Notes: a model not told the origin generated them from the sequence alone. DNA of 64,000 nucleotides from JAJYVT01 sp035534455 (GCA_035534455.1 DATLRV010000049.1:1-64000); one strand, 5' to 3'. Shown: positions 15,594-25,205, counted from the stretch's first letter. Numbers and translations are program-made.

Positions 15594-17312
15594 GTGACCG
15601 AGCACGTCGCTCGACGGTTCCGCGAGGTGCTGCATGCCCTCAGCGACGCCTACGTCGAGATCGACGGGCACGACCGGGTCACGGAGTGGTCCGCCGGTGC
15701 CGAGACACTGCTCGGTTGGAGGCGCGAGGAGGTCCTCGGTCGCCCGGCGTCGTCGATCGTCGACCCCATCGACGCCCGCGCTGCGGTGTCGGGGCTCGAG
15801 GTGCTGAAGGCCGCGCGGACCGCGGCGCCGCACGCCGCCGTCCCCGACGTCTTCACCGTGCGGCTCACCCTGGTCGGTCGCGACGGCGGCTCCGTCGCGA
15901 CGGTGGCTCGGCTCTTCGCCGTCGGGAAGCGGTCCGACTTCCGGGTGTGCGCCTACCTCCACCCGGCGAACGCCCCCCCGGTGCTCGGTGCCGGCTCGCC
16001 GGCGGTCGACGCCGTCGTCGGCCCCCGGGCCGGGCTCGCCGGCCGACAGGTCTTCGACCGGCAGCTGGCCGACGTGCTGCGGACCCTCGACGGGTCCACG
16101 TCCGTGGCCGTCGTGGCGATCGAGCTGGACCGTTTCGACCTCGTCAACGACGCGCTCGGCGCCGAGCAGGGCGACCTGCTCCTCTTCGAGGTCGCCGGAC
16201 GCCTGGCGAGCGCTGCGTCCCCTTCGAAAGGGTCGACGCTCGTGGCGCATCGACGCGGCTCGCAGTACGTCGCGTTGTTCTGGCACTCCGACGGACGAGC
16301 GGGTGAGATGGCGGAGCAGTTCGCCGATCGGCTCCGCCGGTCCCTCGAGACGCCCTGCACGGTCGGTGGGCACGAGCTCTTCGTGTCGGTGTCCGTCGGG
16401 GTCTGCATCGCCCGCTCCTCCGACGACGTCCCGTCCGACGTGATCGCCAACGCGGCGACGGCGGCGTACGAGAGTGCCCGGACCGGAGGCGGTCAGGTGC
16501 GCCGGTTCGACGTGACGATGCGCACGGCGCTGGTCGAGCGGCTCGAGACCGAGAGCGCCCTGCACCACGCGCTCGAGCGGTCGGAGCTCACGGTGCACTA
16601 CCAACCGGTGGTCGACATGGCGAGCGCCGCCCCCGTCGGCGTCGAGGCGCTCGTACGCTGGCAGCACCCCCGGCTCGGTCTCGTCGGACCCGACCGGTTC
16701 ATCCCGGTCGCCGAGGAGAGCGGACTCATCGTCCCGATCGGCGCATGGGTGCTCGCCGAGGCGTGCCGCCAGCTGACGCGTTGGCGCGCGCACCGGTGGT
16801 GCACCTTCTCGTCGGTCGAGGTGAACCTGTCGGCGCGCCAGTTCGAGGACCCGGGGTTGGTCGACTTGGTGCGGGGAGCTCTCGACGGAGGGCGCCTCCC
16901 CGCTGCGTCACTCGTCTGCGAGATCACCGAGAGCACGCTCATGCGTGACGCCGAGTCTTCGCTCGGTGTGCTCCGCGCGCTGAAGGCCGTGGGCATCGTG
17001 CTCGCGATCGACGACTTCGGCTCCGGGTACTCGTCGCTCAGCTACCTGCAGCACTTCCCGGTGGACATGTTGAAGATCGACCAATGCTTCGTGCAGAGCA
17101 TCGACGAGTCGGAGAGCGCCAAGATCGTCGGGGCCATTGCCAGGCTCGGACACGAGCTGGGCATGGTGGTCGTCGCAGAGGGCGTCGAGACGCCCCTGCA
17201 GGCCCGGCGGCTCGAGCAGCTCGGATGCGACCTCGCCCAGGGGATGTGGTACGCCCCGCCGCTCGCGACGCCGGAGGTCGCGCAGGTGCAACTCTGGCGC
17301 CGGGAGGCGTAG
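15594..17312 (+). CDS. PAS-GGDEF-EAL cyclic-di-GMP phosphodiesterase with degenerate GGDEF
   Basis: The domains are PAS (about residues 5-125), GGDEF-like (155-305) and EAL (315-565). The GGDEF active-site motif is replaced by RGSQY within AHRRGSQYVALF, so cyclase activity is unlikely. The EAL domain keeps its catalytic set: EALVRW, NLSARQF, CEITES, IDDFGSGYSSL, LKIDQCF and AEGVET. The protein should therefore hydrolyse c-di-GMP, with the PAS domain sensing a signal and the degenerate GGDEF perhaps binding GTP as an activator. The GTG start at 15594 is preceded by GGGGAGGAAA. No other c-di-GMP gene is in the window. It is soluble, with no membrane segment. Confidence 0.92.
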   Translation: MTEHVARRFREVLHALSDAYVEIDGHDRVTEWSAGAETLLGWRREEVLGRPASSIVDPIDARAAVSGLEVLKAARTAAPHAAVPDVFTVRLTLVGRDGGSVATVARLFAVGKRSDFRVCAYLHPANAPPVLGAGSPAVDAVVGPRAGLAGRQVFDRQLADVLRTLDGSTSVAVVAIELDRFDLVNDALGAEQGDLLLFEVAGRLASAASPSKGSTLVAHRRGSQYVALFWHSDGRAGEMAEQFADRLRRSLETPCTVGGHELFVSVSVGVCIARSSDDVPSDVIANAATAAYESARTGGGQVRRFDVTMRTALVERLETESALHHALERSELTVHYQPVVDMASAAPVGVEALVRWQHPRLGLVGPDRFIPVAEESGLIVPIGAWVLAEACRQLTRWRAHRWCTFSSVEVNLSARQFEDPGLVDLVRGALDGGRLPAASLVCEITESTLMRDAESSLGVLRALKAVGIVLAIDDFGSGYSSLSYLQHFPVDMLKIDQCFVQSIDESESAKIVGAIARLGHELGMVVVAEGVETPLQARRLEQLGCDLAQGMWYAPPLATPEVAQVQLWRREA

Positions 17313-17373
17313 CAGGCTCGGCGGCTGCCGGGGGAGCGCGCGCGGCTCGCGGTGGGGTGTCAACCGCGCGCCA

Positions 17374-17697
17374 TCAGTACTGAATGTCGAGTGCGTACCT
17401 GAGGGCTCTGTCGAGTTCGGTCCGCTTCTCGACGCCAAGTCTGCCGACCGGCTGCGCGTCGAAACAGAGCTTCGGCACCGTCACGAGGTTGTCGCAGTTC
17501 ACCACGCTCGGCTCAGGAAGACCCTCATCTGATCCGACCGGCACTTCTGAACGGATGCCGCGGACAGTGCGCGTGATGGGCGCGCACGTAACCGCTGACA
17601 GCACCTCGACGGCAGCATCCCTCGTGAGCACACAGACGGGCCGCCGGCCCGCGGGCGGCCCGAGGTCAGCCCAGATGACGTCGCCGCGCGTTACCAA
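17374..17697 (-). CDS. MazF/PemK-family endoribonuclease toxin
   Basis: This 107-aa protein opens with VTRGDVIWADLGPPAGRRPV, the canonical RGDIWWVDLxPxxGxxxRPV start of MazF toxins, and has the internal APITRTVRGIRSEVPVG and VVNCDNLVTVPK segments of the family. MazF toxins cut single-stranded RNA at short specific sequences. This one's target cannot be inferred. It follows a ribbon-helix-helix antitoxin gene with a 7-nt overlap, the usual antitoxin-first order. The pair lies between the EAL gene and tRNA-Pro, in a spot with otherwise poor coding content. Confidence 0.9.
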   Translation of the reverse strand: MVTRGDVIWADLGPPAGRRPVCVLTRDAAVEVLSAVTCAPITRTVRGIRSEVPVGSDEGLPEPSVVNCDNLVTVPKLCFDAQPVGRLGVEKRTELDRALRYALDIQY

Positions 17698-17936
17698 CCG
17701 GGTGCCGTACGGGCAGCGAGGCTGCGAGCCGACTGAACGAGTGCAGGGTCTTGAGGGACCTTGCGGTAGGCATCCTGTAGCTGGCGATCGGCCTCAGCGA
17801 GGTCGGCAGCCTCAAGGACGGCGATCGCCCCCCGCCGAATGAGCTCCGATCGGCTCGTTCCCTGGGTCGTGGCGAGTTCGTCGAGTCGGCGTACGAGTCC
17901 GTCGTCGAGCTGTACCAGCACTTCTTTCCGAGCCAT
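17691..17936 (-). CDS. Ribbon-helix-helix antitoxin
   Basis: The 81-aa protein has an N-terminal RHH DNA-binding fold: the beta strand KEVLVQLDDGLVRRLDELA followed by QGTSRSELIRRGAIAVLEAA. A C-terminal tail (QLQDAYRKVPQDPALVQSAR) would wrap the MazF toxin. The ATG at 17936 sits 1 nt from a long palindrome and 8 nt after a TACCAT box, so the message is predicted to be leaderless. A longer upstream frame would run through the operator and is rejected. RHH antitoxins bind their own operator and are strengthened as repressors by the toxin. Confidence 0.9.
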   Translation of the reverse strand: MARKEVLVQLDDGLVRRLDELATTQGTSRSELIRRGAIAVLEAADLAEADRQLQDAYRKVPQDPALVQSARSLAARTAPGW

Positions 17937-17937
17937 C

Positions 17938-17963
17938 AGCCCATATGGTACACCATATGGGCT
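17938..17963. promoter_or_regulatory. Toxin-antitoxin operator, 12-bp inverted repeat
   Basis: Two perfect 12-bp arms (AGCCCATATGGT and ACCATATGGGCT) are separated by 2 nt. Each arm itself contains the palindrome CCATATGG, giving two boxes 12 bp apart centre to centre. Two RHH dimers could thus bind on the same DNA face about one helical turn apart. The operator covers the predicted -10 box and the -35/-10 spacer, so binding would block RNA polymerase. Confidence 0.85.
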
Positions 17964-17972
17964 CGTCGTCAC
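17945..17972 (-). promoter_or_regulatory. Leaderless promoter of the toxin-antitoxin operon
   Basis: On the minus strand GTGACG (17972-17967) is a plausible -35 box, followed by 16 nt and TACCAT (17950-17945) with a TG just upstream. The antitoxin ATG begins 8 nt after the -10 box, so transcription would start at or next to the start codon. The 12-bp operator arms overlap it. Confidence 0.6.
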
Positions 17973-18454
17973 CCCGTGATCCCACCATCCCCGAACATCA
18001 CCTCCCGGGGCGAGCGGGGTGCCCCGAACCGGGCACGTCGTCGTGTCCCACCTCGTGAGTATGACTCCCCCCATGGAGCCGCCGTGCCGAGTACGGCGTA
18101 GCTGGACTCGTCCCCCGTTCGGAGGCAGGAAGGATGCGGTCGAACAATCTGGGCGCCGGGCAGGCGGGTCAGTGGGGTCGCGCGCTCTCTGATCCCGTTG
18201 ACGTCGTCGACGAGGGCGGCGGTAGCGAGGTGCTGGTGCCCGTCGTCGGAAGCTGCGCAGCCCGCGCGGTGCTTGGGCCCTTCTTCTGCGGCGGTCCCGT
18301 CTGTGCCACAGCGGTTGCAGTCACGGTGACCAGTTACAACCGTTCCGAGAATCGTGAAGAGAGCGGCGCGGTACTTCATGACCTCATGGTGCGACCACTG
18401 CACATTTCGGAGTTGTCGTCCGATCGTCGGTTAGCCGCGAGGCTGAGTGGTACT
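17964..18454. other. Intergenic stretch without a supported gene
   Basis: Roughly 490 nt upstream of the toxin-antitoxin operator carry overlapping reading frames on both strands, none with a ribosome-binding site, coding bias or recognisable domain. Composition is less regular than in flanking genes, fitting decayed or accessory DNA. Confidence 0.4.
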
Positions 18455-18979
18455 TCAAAGCCGCCAAGGGAGTTCGCCTACCCAGGGCTCAACCGTGACC
18501 CGGCCCGAGCCGAACTGCTCATCGAAGAGTGCTCGCGCAGCATCTACGCTTCCGATCACTCGAACCAAGATCGAGTTCGACGCGGGGTCTGGCCCCCAGG
18601 CGACTGGCCTGATGCCGGCGCTCTCCAGGCCGGGAGTCTCGCTGATCATCGGCGTCAGTGACGCGAGCTCCTGCCAGGTGTGAGCGACCGGGGAGACGGC
18701 ACACTTCCTGCCCAGCTCAGTCGCCAACCGCTCGATCTCCGCGATGAAGACGCTGACCCGAACGCCTGACTCCACGACGCAGATGTGCAGGGTGTCTGTG
18801 GTATCTTTCCACATCCCTCCGTAGACATCGCTGTAGCGAGACGCGCCGAGCTTCGGGTATCCCCAACCGTCCGCGTCGAGTCGTCGATCGCCGGTTCTGC
18901 GGGCACCCCTTGGCAGCACTTCCCAGGTGCGAGTCCCCCGGTACGAGACGAGGACGAAGACCGCGACGGCGAAGACCAT
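18455..18979 (-). CDS. Hypothetical protein, possibly membrane-anchored (174 aa)
   Basis: A short N-terminal hydrophobic stretch (VFAVAVFVLVSY, residues 2-13) is followed by a soluble domain with segments SRYSDVYGGMWKDTTDTLHI and VRVSVFIAEIERLATELGRK and a C-terminal GSGRVTVEPWVGELPWRL. The YGGMW...DTLHICVV strand pattern recalls a small alpha/beta fold seen in exported peptidase pro-regions, but I cannot name the family. Codon bias supports coding. No Shine-Dalgarno precedes the ATG at 18979, and the true start could be slightly upstream. The gene lies between the toxin-antitoxin pair and tRNA-Pro, in what may be a small accessory insertion. Confidence 0.55.
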   Translation of the reverse strand: MVFAVAVFVLVSYRGTRTWEVLPRGARRTGDRRLDADGWGYPKLGASRYSDVYGGMWKDTTDTLHICVVESGVRVSVFIAEIERLATELGRKCAVSPVAHTWQELASLTPMISETPGLESAGIRPVAWGPDPASNSILVRVIGSVDAARALFDEQFGSGRVTVEPWVGELPWRL

Positions 18980-19246
18980 CGCGGGCCTCAGGCCAACTAC
19001 CGCTCCGCCCCTTTCGTTCTTCGGCGCAGAAGTGGAGGTTGCACCAAAAGTCCCCTCCGTACGATTGCGTCCATGTCTGCCCGCGGCCAGTGCCGGGGGA
19101 AGGGCTTCAAGGTGACCATCGCAGGGAGCGGGGATAGCGATGCGCCGCGACGCGGGCGCGGATGCTCGTGTGTCCTGTTCGTGTCCTTCGGCGTCCTGAC
19201 GGCCGAATCCGGCAACATTCGCCCAGGTCAGAGCATCGCCCTCGAG

Positions 19247-19320
19247 TCGGGGAGGGGGGATTCGAACCCCCGACCTCGTGCACCCAAAGCACGTGCGCTA
19301 CCAGGCTGCGCCACTCCCCG
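19247..19320 (-). tRNA. tRNA-Pro (anticodon TGG)
   Basis: Read on the minus strand, the 7-bp acceptor stem CGGGGAG/CTCCCCG, a D arm with AGCCTGGTAGC, the anticodon stem GTGC/GCAC around loop TTTGGGT and the T arm GGGGGTTCGAATCCCC fold into a full cloverleaf. The loop gives anticodon TGG, proline. The discriminator base is A, and CCA is not encoded. The 3' side faces the hypothetical and toxin-antitoxin genes, a common integration side, but I found no duplicated tRNA end. Confidence 0.95.
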
Positions 19321-19407
19321 CGTCCACGACCGCTGGCCGCGGACGCCCAGCGTACGCGCACCGCCGCGTGCGGACGTACCGCCCGCGTGACGGCGGGTCC
19401 GCTGCGA

Positions 19408-19560
19408 TCAGGACTTCTTTCCGAGGATCCGGTTCATCTTCGTACCGCACACCGGGCAGGAACCCTGGGCGGCCCGGCGCCCGTTGGCCAGCTCGACCTC
19501 CTGGCCGTCGAAGGTCCGCTTCTCGCGGCACTTGACGCAGTACCCCTCGTAATCCGCCAT
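19408..19560 (-). CDS. Small zinc-ribbon protein (DUF5679-like, 50 aa)
   Basis: The protein starts MADYEGYCVKCREKRTF and ends GSCPVCGTKMNRILGKKS. The two CxxC pairs (CVKC and CPVC) should bind one zinc ion, and the arrangement matches the DUF5679 family of tiny actinobacterial proteins with no known function. The start at 19560 has GAGAGGAG upstream. A 10-codon longer frame begins at 19590, before that Shine-Dalgarno. It is a stand-alone gene between tRNA-Pro and the divergent trigger-factor gene. Confidence 0.85.
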   Translation of the reverse strand: MADYEGYCVKCREKRTFDGQEVELANGRRAAQGSCPVCGTKMNRILGKKS

Positions 19561-19803
19561 CGGGTGGCTCCTCTCTCGTCTCTTCTCCATGCCGGACCTC
19601 GGGCGCGACTCGACACGCCGGCATCGCGCTGCGGGTGCCGCCCTCCGGGCCTGGCGCGCAAGCTAGCCGCCGCGACCTGCGGGTTGGGGGATGGGAGCCT
19701 CGGGCGCCCTCGGCGACCGGCCCGGAGCCGGCGGCCGGGAGCACCACGCCCGCCGTGCCCACCGCTACCCGGGACACGGCGCGGGGCCCGATGGGTGGCC
19801 CGG

Positions 19804-19809
19804 TAGAGT
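19804..19809 (+). promoter_or_regulatory. -10 box TAGAGT, leaderless tig
   Basis: TAGAGT ends 9 nt before the ATG at 19819, and no Shine-Dalgarno is present. A GTG abuts the box directly at 19810 but is too close to serve as a start. Confidence 0.5.
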
Positions 19810-19818
19810 GTGGGACCC

Positions 19819-21291
19819 ATGCGCGCCACCTCCGAAGCGGTCGACGGCAACAAGGTCCGCCTGTCGGTGGAAGTCGACGAAACCGAAGTCGACAGCGTCC
19901 TCGGCGACGCGATCCGCACGATGTCCCGCCAGGCGCGCATCCCGGGCTTCCGCCCGGGCAAGGTGCCCCGACAGGTCCTCGAAGCGCGCATGGGCGGCGC
20001 CGTGGCCCTGCGATCCGAGGCGCTGCGCGATGCGATCCCGGACTTCTACGCGCGCGCGCTCGCCGAGGCGGAGATCGACCCCATCTCCTCGCCGGAGATC
20101 GACATCACCTCGGGCCAGGAGGCCGGAGCGTTGGCGTTCGACGCGGTGGTCGAGGTGCGACCGGTCGTCCCGATCCCGGGGTACGCCGGCCTGAGGGTGA
20201 CGGTGCCCTCCCCCATGGTCTCGGATGCCGACGTGGACGCCCAGGTGGACCGCCTCCGGGAGACCGATGCCGAGCTCGTGGAGGTCGACCGCCCGGCGAA
20301 GGACGGCGACCACGTCACGATCGACGTCCACGGGTCACTTCCCGACGGGACCGAGGTCCTCGGTGCCGACGATCTGCTCTACGACGTCGGCAGCGGGCGC
20401 ATGGTGCCCGCGCTCGACGAGCAGCTTCGGGGGGCGAAGGTCGGTGACGTCCTGGCGTTCGACTCAGAGATTCCGGGAGCGGAGTCCGGCGACGCGCGTG
20501 ACGTCGCGTTCAAGGTCCTGTTGAAAGACGTCAAGGAGAAGAGGCTGCCGGACGTCAGCGACGAGTGGGCCGCCGAGACGTCCGAGTTCGCCACGGTCGA
20601 CGCGCTGCGCGTGGACCTGCGTGACCGTATGGGGAAGGTCAAGGTCGTGCAGGCGCAGCTGTCGATGCGCCAGGGTGCGCTCGGAGCGTTGGCGGATCTC
20701 GTCGAGGACGACCAGGTCCCCGAGGTCCTCGTCGACGAGGAACTGCGACAGCGGTTGCAGGACCTCGGCCAGCGCCTCGAGCAACAGGGCGTCGCCATCG
20801 GACAGTTCCTCCAGGTGACGGGGCAGACCGAGGAGCAGTTCCTCTCGACGCTCCAGGCGGAGGCCCGTGTCGCCGTCAAGAGCGATCTCGCGCTGCGGTC
20901 CCTGGCCGACCAGGAGTCGCTCGAGGTCACCGAGGAGGAGCTGGCGGCCGAGATCGACGCGATGGCCTCCCGCCTGCAGCTCGGGCCCGACGTGGTGAGA
21001 GAACGCCTCACGCGCGCCGGCCGGCTTGCCGCGGTACGCTCGGAGCAGCGGAAGGCCAAGGCGCTCGCCTGGCTTCTCGACCATGTCGAGCTGGTCGACG
21101 AGGAGGGCGCTCCGGTCTCCCGGGACGACCTGCGAGTGGACCAGAGCGCGGAGGCCACACCTCCGCACGGTGGGCCGGAGGATGGCGCGGGGGACGGCGA
21201 CGATGGTGCGGAAGGGGTGCCGGAAGCAGCCGTCGCCCGAGCCGGCGCCGGCGCCGGCGCCGGCGCGAACAACGGGGAGAGCAACGCATGA
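19819..21291 (+). CDS. tig: Trigger factor, ribosome-associated chaperone
   Basis: The 490-aa protein binds at the ribosomal exit tunnel and shields nascent chains. The N-terminal ribosome-docking domain shows GFRPGKVPRQVLEARMG (about residues 36-52). A FKBP-type PPIase domain (about 150-245) and a helical C-terminal chaperone domain (about 255-415) follow. The last 60 residues are an acidic, low-complexity tail ending in Ala-Gly repeats encoded by GCCGGC units. Its stop overlaps the clpP start by 4 nt. The order tig-clpP-clpX is the conserved protein quality-control cluster. Confidence 0.96.
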   Translation: MRATSEAVDGNKVRLSVEVDETEVDSVLGDAIRTMSRQARIPGFRPGKVPRQVLEARMGGAVALRSEALRDAIPDFYARALAEAEIDPISSPEIDITSGQEAGALAFDAVVEVRPVVPIPGYAGLRVTVPSPMVSDADVDAQVDRLRETDAELVEVDRPAKDGDHVTIDVHGSLPDGTEVLGADDLLYDVGSGRMVPALDEQLRGAKVGDVLAFDSEIPGAESGDARDVAFKVLLKDVKEKRLPDVSDEWAAETSEFATVDALRVDLRDRMGKVKVVQAQLSMRQGALGALADLVEDDQVPEVLVDEELRQRLQDLGQRLEQQGVAIGQFLQVTGQTEEQFLSTLQAEARVAVKSDLALRSLADQESLEVTEEELAAEIDAMASRLQLGPDVVRERLTRAGRLAAVRSEQRKAKALAWLLDHVELVDEEGAPVSRDDLRVDQSAEATPPHGGPEDGAGDGDDGAEGVPEAAVARAGAGAGAGANNGESNA

Positions 21292-21938
21292 GCGCCCTGC
21301 AAGGCCAGAGATGGCGTGCGAGCAATTACCTGGTGCCCACGGTCGTGGAGCAGTCGAACCGAGGGGAGCGCGCGTACGACCTCTACTCGCGCCTCCTGCG
21401 TGAGCGGATCATCTTCCTCGGCACGCCGATCGACGACACGGTCGCCAATCTCGTGTGCGCCCAGCTGCTCTTCCTCGAGTCCGAGGAACCGGACAAGGAC
21501 ATCCACCTCTACATCAATTCGCCCGGCGGGGACATCACTGCGCTCTTCGCGATCTACGACACGATGAAGTACATCAAGCCGGACGTCTCGACGTTCTGCT
21601 TCGGGCAGGCAGCATCCGCGGCCGCCGTCCTGCTCGCGGCGGGCGCCCGCGGCAAGCGCTTCGCGCTCCCGCACGCCCGGGTCCTGCTGCACCAGCCGTT
21701 CGGCGGCGTCGAGGGGCAGGCGAGCGACATCGAGCTGCAGGCCAAAGAGATCCTTCGGATGCGGGATCTGTTGAACGGGATGCTGTCCGCGGACACCGGC
21801 CAGCCCTCCGAGAAGGTCGCCAAGGACACCGACCGCGATTATGTGATGACCGCGGACGAGGCAGTCGCGTACGGCCTCATCGACGAGGTGATCACGGCCC
21901 GCGACGCACCCGCGCTCGAAGCCGTGGGGGCCGCGTAG
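21288..21938 (+). CDS. clpP: ATP-dependent Clp protease proteolytic subunit
   Basis: The 216-aa serine peptidase carries the catalytic Ser in FCFGQAASAAAVLLAAG (about residue 110), the His in LPHARVLLHQPFGG (about 135), and an Asp in the C-terminal part. IHLYINSPGGDITALFAIYD is the family oxyanion region. Fourteen subunits form the barrel that degrades substrates unfolded by ClpX, encoded 129 nt downstream. It overlaps tig by ATGA, indicating coupled translation. Actinobacteria usually have a second clpP paralogue, and only one copy is in this window. Confidence 0.96.
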   Translation: MSALQGQRWRASNYLVPTVVEQSNRGERAYDLYSRLLRERIIFLGTPIDDTVANLVCAQLLFLESEEPDKDIHLYINSPGGDITALFAIYDTMKYIKPDVSTFCFGQAASAAAVLLAAGARGKRFALPHARVLLHQPFGGVEGQASDIELQAKEILRMRDLLNGMLSADTGQPSEKVAKDTDRDYVMTADEAVAYGLIDEVITARDAPALEAVGAA

Positions 21939-22066
21939 CAGACGCCGTCGGAGGCCCTCGAACGTTCCGGTGACCGGGGGGTGCCGGACCTGCCGTCACG
22001 ACGGCGGGAAGAATGAAGCAACAAGGCGAGGAATCGGCAGCGGCACGTCGAGCAGAGGAGAGGGAA

Positions 22067-23350
<1,284 letters not shown>

Positions 23351-23373
23351 CGCTCCGGACACGACGCGCCGCC

Positions 23374-24714
23374 GTGGCCCCGCGCTTCGCGTCCCTCGGG
23401 GACGCGCTCGCCTGGCTCGACGCCCATATCGACTTCGAGTCGAAGATGCCGACCAAGCGGGCGCTGCCGACCCTCAAGCGCATCCGCGAGCTCATGACGA
23501 TGCTCGGCGATCCGGAGCGTTCGTACCCCGCCATCCATCTCACCGGCACGAACGGCAAGGGTTCGACCGCCACGATGGTGACCTCGCTGCTGGACGCGCG
23601 GGGGCTCTCGGTCGGCACGTACACGAGCCCGAACCTCGCGACGGTGAACGAGAGGATCTCCCGATCGGACGTGCCGATCGACGACGCCTCGCTCACCGAG
23701 GTGCTGGACGCTCTGGCCCTCGTCGAGCCGACGCTCTCGGACCGGCCGACCCGCTTCGAGCTCCTTACGGCCGCCGCGTTCGCGTGGTTCGCGGACGTCG
23801 CGGTGGACGCGGCGGTGGTCGAGGTGGGTGTCGGTGGGACCTGGGACGCGACCAACGTCATCGACGGCGTCGTCGCGGTGCTCACGAACGTGAGCTTCGA
23901 CCACACCGACCTCCTCGGGCCCACCCTCGAGGGAATTGCCCGGGACAAGGCCGGGATCGTGAAGCCCGGAAGCGTCGCGGTGGTCGGGGAGACCGACCCC
24001 TCGCTCGTCGCCGCGATCCGCTCGGTCGCCGACGAAGCGGGTGCCGCGCAGGTCTGGCTGCGCGGTGAGGAGTTCGACTGCACGAGCAACCAGCTCGCCG
24101 TCGGCGGCCGGCTCGTCGACCTGCGGACCCCTGGTGGCGTCTACCACGAGGTGACGGTGCCGCTCCACGGCGAGCACCAGGGACTGAATGCCGCGTGCGC
24201 GGTCGCTGCGGTCGAAGCCTTCTTCGGTGCGCCGCTCGACGCGGACGTGGTGGCGGAGGGGCTCGCCAGGGTGACGGTGCCGGGACGCCTCGAGGTGCTC
24301 GGCCGCAGGCCGCTGTGCGTCGTCGATGGCGCCCACAACGTGGCCGGCATGCAGGCGCTCGGCCGCGCGCTCGGCGACTTCTCCGTCGCCGGAGGAGCGG
24401 TGGCGGTCGTCGGCATGCTCACGGGGCGCGACCCCTCCGCGATGCTCGCCCCCCTGGCGACGGCCGGAGTGCGGACGGTGGTCGCGTGCGCACCGCACTC
24501 GCCGAGGGCGCAGCCCGCGCTGGCGGTCGCCGAGGCCGCCCACGCCTCCGGGATGCACGCCGAGGTGGCCGGGACCGTGGAGGACGCGGTCGGCCTCGGC
24601 CGGGACCTCGCCGGCGAGGACGGTCTCTTGATCGTCGCGGGGTCGCTCTACGTGGTGGCCGAGGCCCGCGCGTTCCTCGTGGGCCAGCCGGCGAGCACGC
24701 CACCGTGGAGCTGA
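23374..24714 (+). CDS. folC: Folylpolyglutamate synthase / dihydrofolate synthase
   Basis: The enzyme adds glutamate to dihydropteroate or folates in the cytoplasm. Mur-ligase family motifs are visible: the P-loop IHLTGTNGKGSTATMVTSLL, YTSPNLATVNERIS (FolC signature), VEVGVGGTWDATNV, the SFDHTDLLGPTLEGIA block with carbamylated-Lys region KAGIVKPGS, and VVDGAHNVAGMQAL. From GTG 23374 it is 446 aa, normal for FolC. It starts 23 nt after clpX. The valS gene often found between clpX and folC in actinobacteria is absent here. Confidence 0.95.
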   Translation: MAPRFASLGDALAWLDAHIDFESKMPTKRALPTLKRIRELMTMLGDPERSYPAIHLTGTNGKGSTATMVTSLLDARGLSVGTYTSPNLATVNERISRSDVPIDDASLTEVLDALALVEPTLSDRPTRFELLTAAAFAWFADVAVDAAVVEVGVGGTWDATNVIDGVVAVLTNVSFDHTDLLGPTLEGIARDKAGIVKPGSVAVVGETDPSLVAAIRSVADEAGAAQVWLRGEEFDCTSNQLAVGGRLVDLRTPGGVYHEVTVPLHGEHQGLNAACAVAAVEAFFGAPLDADVVAEGLARVTVPGRLEVLGRRPLCVVDGAHNVAGMQALGRALGDFSVAGGAVAVVGMLTGRDPSAMLAPLATAGVRTVVACAPHSPRAQPALAVAEAAHASGMHAEVAGTVEDAVGLGRDLAGEDGLLIVAGSLYVVAEARAFLVGQPASTPPWS

Positions 24715-24726
24715 CACGACGCCTGG

Positions 24727-24732
24727 TAGGGT
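24727..24732 (+). promoter_or_regulatory. -10 box TAGGGT, leaderless ndk
   Basis: TAGGGT ends 9 nt before the ndk GTG at 24742, with no Shine-Dalgarno. This suggests ndk has its own promoter despite following folC closely. Confidence 0.5.
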
Positions 24733-24741
24733 CCTGCGCTC

Positions 24742-25158
24742 GTGACCACCCGCACCCTCGTCATCGTGAAGCCGGACGCCGTCGAGCGGGGCCTGACCGG
24801 CGCGATCGTCTCGCGCCTCGAGCGCAAGGGGCTCCGCCTGGCCGCGGCCGAGCTGCGGACCATCACGCCCGAGGTCGCGCGCCGTCACTACGCCGAGCAC
24901 GAGGGCAAGCCCTTCTACTCCGACCTGGTCGGTTTCATCACCCGCTCTCCTTCGCTGGTGATGGTGGTCGAAGGACCCGACGAGGACACCTACGGGGTGG
25001 TCCGCACGCTCATGGGCGCCACGAACCCGAAGCAGGCGGCGCCGGGGACCATTCGGGGCGACCTCGCGATCGAGATGACCGAGAACCTCGTGCACGGGTC
25101 CGACTCGCCCGAGTCGGCATCCCGGGAGATCGCCGTCTTCTTTCCTGAGCTGGGCTGA
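24742..25158 (+). CDS. ndk: Nucleoside diphosphate kinase
   Basis: The 138-aa enzyme equilibrates NTP and NDP pools through a phospho-histidine. It contains TLVIVKPDAVERGLTGAIVS at the N-terminus, the conserved MVVEGPDED and MGATNPKQAAPGTIRGD loops, and the catalytic His in NLVHGSDSPESASREIAVFF (about residue 117). Length and order of motifs are standard. The GTG at 24742 is placed as a leaderless start. Confidence 0.97.
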   Translation: MTTRTLVIVKPDAVERGLTGAIVSRLERKGLRLAAAELRTITPEVARRHYAEHEGKPFYSDLVGFITRSPSLVMVVEGPDEDTYGVVRTLMGATNPKQAAPGTIRGDLAIEMTENLVHGSDSPESASREIAVFFPELG

Positions 25159-25205
25159 CGGGCGGCGGCGCACCGGCCCGCCTTGTGTGGGAAGGTGGGG
25201 TCCCG

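Noticed and set aside
18134..18661. Plus-strand open frame of 175 codons between the toxin-antitoxin operon and the hypothetical gene
   Set aside because: It has no ribosome-binding site, irregular codon use, and overlaps the better-supported minus-strand gene at 18455-18979.
17320..19247. Attachment-site duplication of the tRNA-Pro 3' end
   Set aside because: I looked for a copy of the TTCGAATCCCC block toward the EAL gene and did not see one, so an att site is not called.
21240..21270. GCCGGC tandem repeat at the end of tig
   Set aside because: It is in frame and encodes the Ala-Gly tail of trigger factor, ordinary low-complexity coding sequence.
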